This document shows, in pieces, positions 60,390-64,000 of a stretch of 64,000 nucleotides of DNA. How positions within the stretch are numbered: the first letter of the stretch is position 1; every line of letters starts with the position of its first letter. The notes under the pieces were generated by a model, which saw only the letters and a program-made list of their open reading frames with translations, had not been told where the DNA came from and did not search any database. Both the position numbers and the translations under genes were made by a program. Origin of the DNA: CAVQZC01 sp963718315 (GTDB lineage Bacteria; Actinomycetota; Thermoleophilia; Gaiellales; JAICJC01); the NCBI GenBank assembly GCA_963718315.1, contig CAVQZC010000006.1:186001-250000 (forward strand), written 5' to 3'.

Positions 60390-61420
60390 ACTTCGGCGTC
60401 GTCCTCCAGGCCAACCCTCCGGCCGCACGGGTGATCGAGCTGGCGCGCCGGGCCGAGACCTACGGCTTCACCCACGCCTGGACGTTCGACTCCCACCTGC
60501 TGTGGGAGGAGCCGTTCGTGATCTACAGCCGGATCCTCGACTGCACGCACAAGCTGATCGTCGGCCCGATGGTCACCAATCCGGCCACCCGTGACTGGAC
60601 GGTCACCGCCTCGTTGTTCGCAACGCTGAACGAGATGTACGGCAACCGCACCATCTGCGGCATCGGCCGCGGCGATTCGGCCGTGCGGGCGATCAACGGC
60701 AAGCCGGTGAAGCTGGCCGACCTGCGCGCGTCGATCGAGGTGATCCGCGAGCTCGCCAACGGCCGCAGCGTCGAGTACAAGGGCGCAACCGTCCGCTTCC
60801 CCTGGAACCCCGACAGCCGGCTCGAGATCTGGGTCGCCGGCTACGGGCCGAACGCGCTGGCCCTGGCGGGCGAGGTCGGCGACGGCTTCATCCTGCAGCT
60901 GGCGGACCCGGACATCGCCGCCTGGAGCATCGCCACCGTCCGCCAGGCGGCTGCCGCCGCCGGCCGCGACCCCGACGCCGTGACCATGTGCATCGCCGCC
61001 CCGGCGTACATCACCGACGGGTCGGAGTCCGGCCCACTCGCACGCGTTCGAGCAGTGCCGGTGGTTCGGCGGGCATGGTCGGAAACCACGTCGCCGACAT
61101 CGTCAACCGCTACGGCGGCGAGGGGACAGCCGTGCCCCAGCGCACTGACCGACTACATCGCCGGCCGCCAGGGCTACGACTACAACGAGCACGGCCGTGC
61201 CGGGAACACCCACGCGGACTTCGTGCCCGACGAGATCGTCGACCGGTTCTGCCTGATCGGGCCGCCGTCCTCGCACGTCGCCCGGCTGAAGCAGCTCGCG
61301 GATCTCGGTGTCGGCCACTTCGCCCTCTACCTCCAGCACGACGCCCAGGACGCCACGCTGGCGACGTTCGGCGAGCAGGTGATCCCGGCGGTCAACGCCC
61401 CGCTGGCGGCGCGCGGCTAA
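60386..61420 (+). CDS. LLM-class F420/flavin-dependent oxidoreductase of the hydantoin operon (frameshifted)
   Basis: A luciferase-like monooxygenase-fold protein of about 345 residues. N-terminal MNFGVVLQANPPAARVIELARRAETYGFTHAWTFDSHL, then LIVGPMVTNPATRDWTVTASLFATLNEMYGNRTICGIGRGDSAVRAI (cofactor-binding IGRGDS), and EIWVAGYGPNALALAGEVGDGFILQ. It resembles a subfamily usually encoded beside dihydropyrimidinase genes (I recall the CPS_4093/TIGR03842 type). Indels near 61035 and 61135 disturb the middle. It may oxidise or reduce the ring substrate before hydrolysis. The GTG start overlaps hyuC. Confidence 0.75.
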   Translation: MNFGVVLQANPPAARVIELARRAETYGFTHAWTFDSHLLWEEPFVIYSRILDCTHKLIVGPMVTNPATRDWTVTASLFATLNEMYGNRTICGIGRGDSAVRAINGKPVKLADLRASIEVIRELANGRSVEYKGATVRFPWNPDSRLEIWVAGYGPNALALAGEVGDGFILQLADPDIAAWSIATVRQAAAAAGRDPDAVTMCIAAPAYITDGSESGPLARVRAVPVVRRAWSETTSPTSSTATAARGQPCPSALTDYIAGRQGYDYNEHGRAGNTHADFVPDEIVDRFCLIGPPSSHVARLKQLADLGVGHFALYLQHDAQDATLATFGEQVIPAVNAPLAARG

Positions 61421-61424
61421 GGCC

Positions 61425-61463
61425 GACCCCGGCTTCATCTCCGGAGGGAGAAAAGCCGGGGTC
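61425..61463. terminator. Bidirectional hairpin between convergent LLM and adh genes
   Basis: GACCCCGGCTT (61425-61435) and AAGCCGGGGTC (61453-61463) form a perfect 11-bp stem with a 17-nt loop, 4 nt after the LLM stop and 19 nt before the adh stop. It serves both strands. Confidence 0.75.
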
Positions 61464-61482
61464 GTGCCGTTGTTCGCGGGGC

Positions 61483-62544
61483 CTACGGCTGGAAGACGAT
61501 CCGGGCGGGGACCGAGCCCGATTCGACGTCCGCGATCGACTGGTTGACCTCGCTCAGCGGCCGGGTCTCGCGGATGACGCGGGTCTTCCCGGCCGCGTGG
61601 AGCTCGAACACCTCGCGTAGGTCGGCGCGTGTGCCGACGATTGATCCGACCATGGTGATCCCGTTCAGGACCGTCTCGAAGATCGGCACCTGGACATGGT
61701 TCTCGGCTGGCAGTGCGACGAACACCAGCGTGCCGCCCCGGCGGAGCGACGCGTAGGCCTGCTCGAATGCCTTCGGCGCGACCGCGAGACCGATCGCCTG
61801 ATCGGCGCCGCCCAGCCGCTGAATTGCTGCGACGGGGTCCTCGTTGGCGGCGTTGACGGTGTAGTCAGCGCCCAGCTCGCGTGCGAGCTCCAGCTTGTCG
61901 TCGAACAGGTCGACGGCGACGACGCGGCCGCCGGCGATCGTGGCGTACTGGATCGCGAGGTGGCCGAGCCCGCCGACGCCGAACACCGCGACGAGGTCGC
62001 TCGACCGCGTGCCGGCGACCTTGACCGCCTTGTAGGTCGTCACACCGGCGCAGGTCAGCGGCGCCGCATCGAAGGGATCGACCCCGTCCGGCACGCGGAC
62101 GACGTATCGGCCGTATGCCTTGGCGTACTCCGCAAACCCGCCGTCCATCGAGTAGCCCATGTTCTTCTGCTCCAGGCACAGCGTCTCCCAGCCGGAGACG
62201 CAGTAGTCGCAGGTTCCGCAGGCGTAGCCCAGCCAGGGCATCGCGACTCGGTCGCCGAGAGCCACCTCCGTCACGCCAGGGCCGACCTGCTCGACGATGC
62301 CGACTCCCTCGTGGCCGGGGGTGAACGGCGGAGACGGCTTCACGGGCCAGTCGCCGTGCGCCGCGTGGATGTCCGTGTGGCACAGGCCGGACGCCTCGAC
62401 GCGGACGACGACCTCACCGGTGCCGGCAACCGGCCGTGGCACTTCCTCGACCTCAAGCGGTTGGGTGAAGTCATGCACGACCGCTGCGTGCATCGTTGCA
62501 GTTCCGGTCAAGCCCGGAGACGGATGCAACTCTGTAGTACTCAT
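61483..62544 (-). CDS. adhP: Zinc-dependent alcohol dehydrogenase, AdhP type
   Basis: A medium-chain dehydrogenase of 353 residues. Catalytic-zinc ligands are in SGLCHTDIHAAHGDWP and PGHEGVGIVEQVG; the structural zinc has four Cys in YACGTCDYCVSGWETLCLEQ; the Rossmann fold has AVFGVGGLGHLAIQYA. Its sequence style is that of E. coli AdhP or fungal Adh1-type tetrameric ethanol dehydrogenases. Starts at ATG 62544 with GAGAGGAG upstream. The approximately 100 nt upstream (62545-62643) hold its promoter region, with no clear consensus seen. Intact. Confidence 0.9.
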   Translation of the reverse strand: MSTTELHPSPGLTGTATMHAAVVHDFTQPLEVEEVPRPVAGTGEVVVRVEASGLCHTDIHAAHGDWPVKPSPPFTPGHEGVGIVEQVGPGVTEVALGDRVAMPWLGYACGTCDYCVSGWETLCLEQKNMGYSMDGGFAEYAKAYGRYVVRVPDGVDPFDAAPLTCAGVTTYKAVKVAGTRSSDLVAVFGVGGLGHLAIQYATIAGGRVVAVDLFDDKLELARELGADYTVNAANEDPVAAIQRLGGADQAIGLAVAPKAFEQAYASLRRGGTLVFVALPAENHVQVPIFETVLNGITMVGSIVGTRADLREVFELHAAGKTRVIRETRPLSEVNQSIADVESGSVPARIVFQP

Positions 62545-62643
62545 TAGTGTGCTCCTCTCGCCGCGGTTGGACCTCCAGTCTGGTCGGCCGGCCTGGTTCG
62601 AACATCGGGGTATCGGCGCATCTGGGGCGCGGGTTTTCCGCAG

Positions 62644-63639
62644 TCACCCTTCCCGCAGAGCGATGGTGCGGATGGCGGTGGACTTGAACGAGGCGGTGAC
62701 CGTCTTGCCGCGCTCGAGCCCGAGGCGCTCAGCCGACTCGGCGGTGATCTCGGCGGTCAACGGGCCGATGATGAGCCGCACCCGGTTGCCGCTGGCCAGC
62801 ACGCTGGCGACCGGTGCGGTGAGGTTGTTCTGGGCGGACGAGTCGCCGGCCGGGTCGCGGTGCACGGTGATCTCCCAGGGCGCGATCAGCACCGCGATGC
62901 GGCCGGACGCCTGCTCGGCCAGCTGGATCCGCTCGCCGCTGTCGAGGATGACCTCGCGGCCGGACGCTGCGCCTTCCAGATAGTTGAGACCCGCGAACTG
63001 GGCGATGAACGCCGTCCGCGGTTCGCGTAGCAGCTGGGCTGTCGGGCCGCGCTGGGTGACATGGCCGCTCTCCAGGACGATCGCGTTGGATGCCAGCGCG
63101 ACCGCCTCCTCATAGGAGTGGGTGACGATCAGCGCCGGGACTCCGGCGGCGGCGATCGCCGCCGCCAGCTGCTCCGCGATGTGGCCGCGGGTGCTGGGGT
63201 CGAGCGCGGACAGCGGCTCGTCGAGCAGCAGCAGCCGCGGTTCGCTGGCAAGCGCGCGGGCGACCGCCACCCGCTGACGCTCCCCGCCGCTGAGGGCCCG
63301 CGGCTTGGCGGCGGCCAGGTGGTCGATGCCGATCCGCTCCAGCAACGGGTCGACGGGGACGCGGGCTCCATAGGCAACGTTGCCGCGGACGGTCATGTGC
63401 GGGAACAGCGCGTAGTCCTGGAACACGAACCCGACCCCGCGTCGGTTCGGCGGGGTGCTGCGCTTGCCGTCGAACCACAGCTCGTCGCCGCACGAGACGC
63501 GGCCGGAGGCGGGGGTCAGGAGCCCGGCGATCAGCCGCAGCAGCGTGGACTTCCCGGCTCCCGAGGGCCCGACCACCGCCGTCGGCGCTGCCGCCTCGAC
63601 CTCGACGTCCAGCGTGAAGGAGCGGAGCGGATAGGTCAG
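62644..63639 (-). CDS. modC: Molybdate/tungstate-type ABC importer ATPase with TOBE domain
   Basis: ATPase of an anion importer: Walker A GPSGAGKST, Q-loop FVFQDYALFPHMTV, signature ALSGGERQRVAVARAL, Walker B LLLLDEPLSALDP, switch His in IVTHSYEEA, and a C-terminal TOBE domain (VASVLASGNRVRLIIGPLTAEIT) that binds oxyanions. The ModC/WtpC/TupC choice rests on TOBE and the adjacent ModB-like permease; sulfate import is less likely. No ATG, GTG or TTG lies in frame upstream of the conserved LHARLTYPLRSFTLDVEVE start; I give a CTG at 63639, but a small indel in the overlap with the permease is also plausible. Confidence 0.75.
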   Translation of the reverse strand: MTYPLRSFTLDVEVEAAAPTAVVGPSGAGKSTLLRLIAGLLTPASGRVSCGDELWFDGKRSTPPNRRGVGFVFQDYALFPHMTVRGNVAYGARVPVDPLLERIGIDHLAAAKPRALSGGERQRVAVARALASEPRLLLLDEPLSALDPSTRGHIAEQLAAAIAAAGVPALIVTHSYEEAVALASNAIVLESGHVTQRGPTAQLLREPRTAFIAQFAGLNYLEGAASGREVILDSGERIQLAEQASGRIAVLIAPWEITVHRDPAGDSSAQNNLTAPVASVLASGNRVRLIIGPLTAEITAESAERLGLERGKTVTASFKSTAIRTIALREG

Positions 63640-64000
63640 CCGGGCATGAAGCGAAGCGCGTTCCCTCGAGCGAGCAGTTTCACCGACACCAGCACGATCG
63701 CGCTGACGGTGATCAGCAGCGCCCCCAGAGCGAGGGCCTGGTCGAGGCCCTGCTCGAGGCCGAGGTAGATCGCGATCGGTGCGGTCTCGGTCCTGCCCTG
63801 GAGGCTACCCGCAAAGAGGATGGTGGCACCGAACTCGCCGAGCGCCCGCGCCCACCCCAGGGCAGCGCCGGCGCTGAGGCCGGACAGGGCGACGGGGACC
63901 GCCACCCGGAAGAACGTCCTCGCGGGGCCGGCGCCGAGCGTCCGCGATGCTGCCAGCAGGTCGGGGTCGACGGAGCCGAACGCGGCGATCGCCTGCCGCA
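63636..64000 (-). CDS. modB: Molybdate-type ABC permease, 5' part outside the window
   Basis: The C-terminal 120 residues of a binding-protein-dependent permease. The EAA-type loop is visible (DPDLLAASRTLGAGPARTFFRVAVPVALSGLSAGAALGWARALGEFGATILFAG), with the LGEFGAT motif typical of ModB/CysT-like permeases, and it ends with the helix LGALLITVSAIVLVSVKLL. Its stop (63636-63638) overlaps the start region of the ATPase gene. The binding protein gene, if present, would be beyond base 64000. Confidence 0.82.
   Translation of the reverse strand, partial: RQAIAAFGSVDPDLLAASRTLGAGPARTFFRVAVPVALSGLSAGAALGWARALGEFGATILFAGSLQGRTETAPIAIYLGLEQGLDQALALGALLITVSAIVLVSVKLLARGNALRFMPG

Overview
This is a high-GC, strongly coding window from a bacterial chromosome, most likely a free-living actinobacterium of the Thermoleophilia (Gaiellales/Solirubrobacterales type). 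The evidence is the gene order greA-lysS-clpC ... radA-disA-cdnL(carD)-PIN/TRAM-ispD-ispF ... gltX-cysS-rlmB-NYN-sigH (close to the mycobacterial lysS-clpC-mutY-disA-radA-carD-ispDF-cysS-spoU order), a very compact GluRS, GTG/TTG starts with 4-nt stop/start overlaps, and F420-type LLM enzymes. No rRNA, CRISPR array, integrase or insertion sequence was seen. One tRNA gene (Thr, UGU) is present.

Layout. 1-20 kb: housekeeping segment with transcription (greA, cdnL), translation (lysS), proteolysis (clpC), glutamate synthesis (gltB), DNA repair and c-di-AMP (radA, disA), and isoprenoid synthesis (ispD, ispF with a PHP phosphatase between them). Most conserved genes here are interrupted by many 1-2 nt indels although the protein motifs continue in the other frames. 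I treat these as sequence errors, so coordinates span the restored genes. 20-50.8 kb: an accessory block inserted between ispF/HAD and gltX. It holds a secreted S53 protease with beta-helix and Cys-rich repeats, mutY, a DUF5996 protein, recQ, a GntR-regulated ABC exporter, a three-gene flavin electron-transfer module (ferric-reductase-like membrane protein, FMN-binding protein, ApbE), an HD protein, a YfhO-like membrane protein, a polyamine-type ABC importer (potADBC), and a complete 4-hydroxybenzoate/protocatechuate operon (aldehyde dehydrogenase, catIJ-type CoA transferase, pcaHGBDCF, pobA). 50.8-55.5 kb: the housekeeping cluster resumes (gltX, cysS, rlmB, NYN nuclease, sigH, tRNA-Thr). 55.5-64 kb: a stand-alone ATP-dependent DNA ligase, two small secreted or wall proteins, a hydantoin/dihydropyrimidine degradation operon (hydA, hyuC, LLM oxidoreductase), a Zn alcohol dehydrogenase and the end of a molybdate-type ABC importer.

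How the genes work together. The pob/pca operon can take 4-hydroxybenzoate to protocatechuate (PobA), open the ring (PcaHG), convert the product through PcaB, PcaC and PcaD to 3-oxoadipate, activate it with the CoA transferase and cleave it with the thiolase PcaF to succinyl-CoA and acetyl-CoA. The upstream esterase and aldehyde dehydrogenase could feed aromatic esters or aldehydes into it. The flavin module looks like a small system that moves electrons across the membrane to a covalently bound extracytoplasmic FMN. The hydantoin operon opens and hydrolyses cyclic ureides. Several promoters, palindromic operator candidates and hairpin terminators can be placed and are listed.
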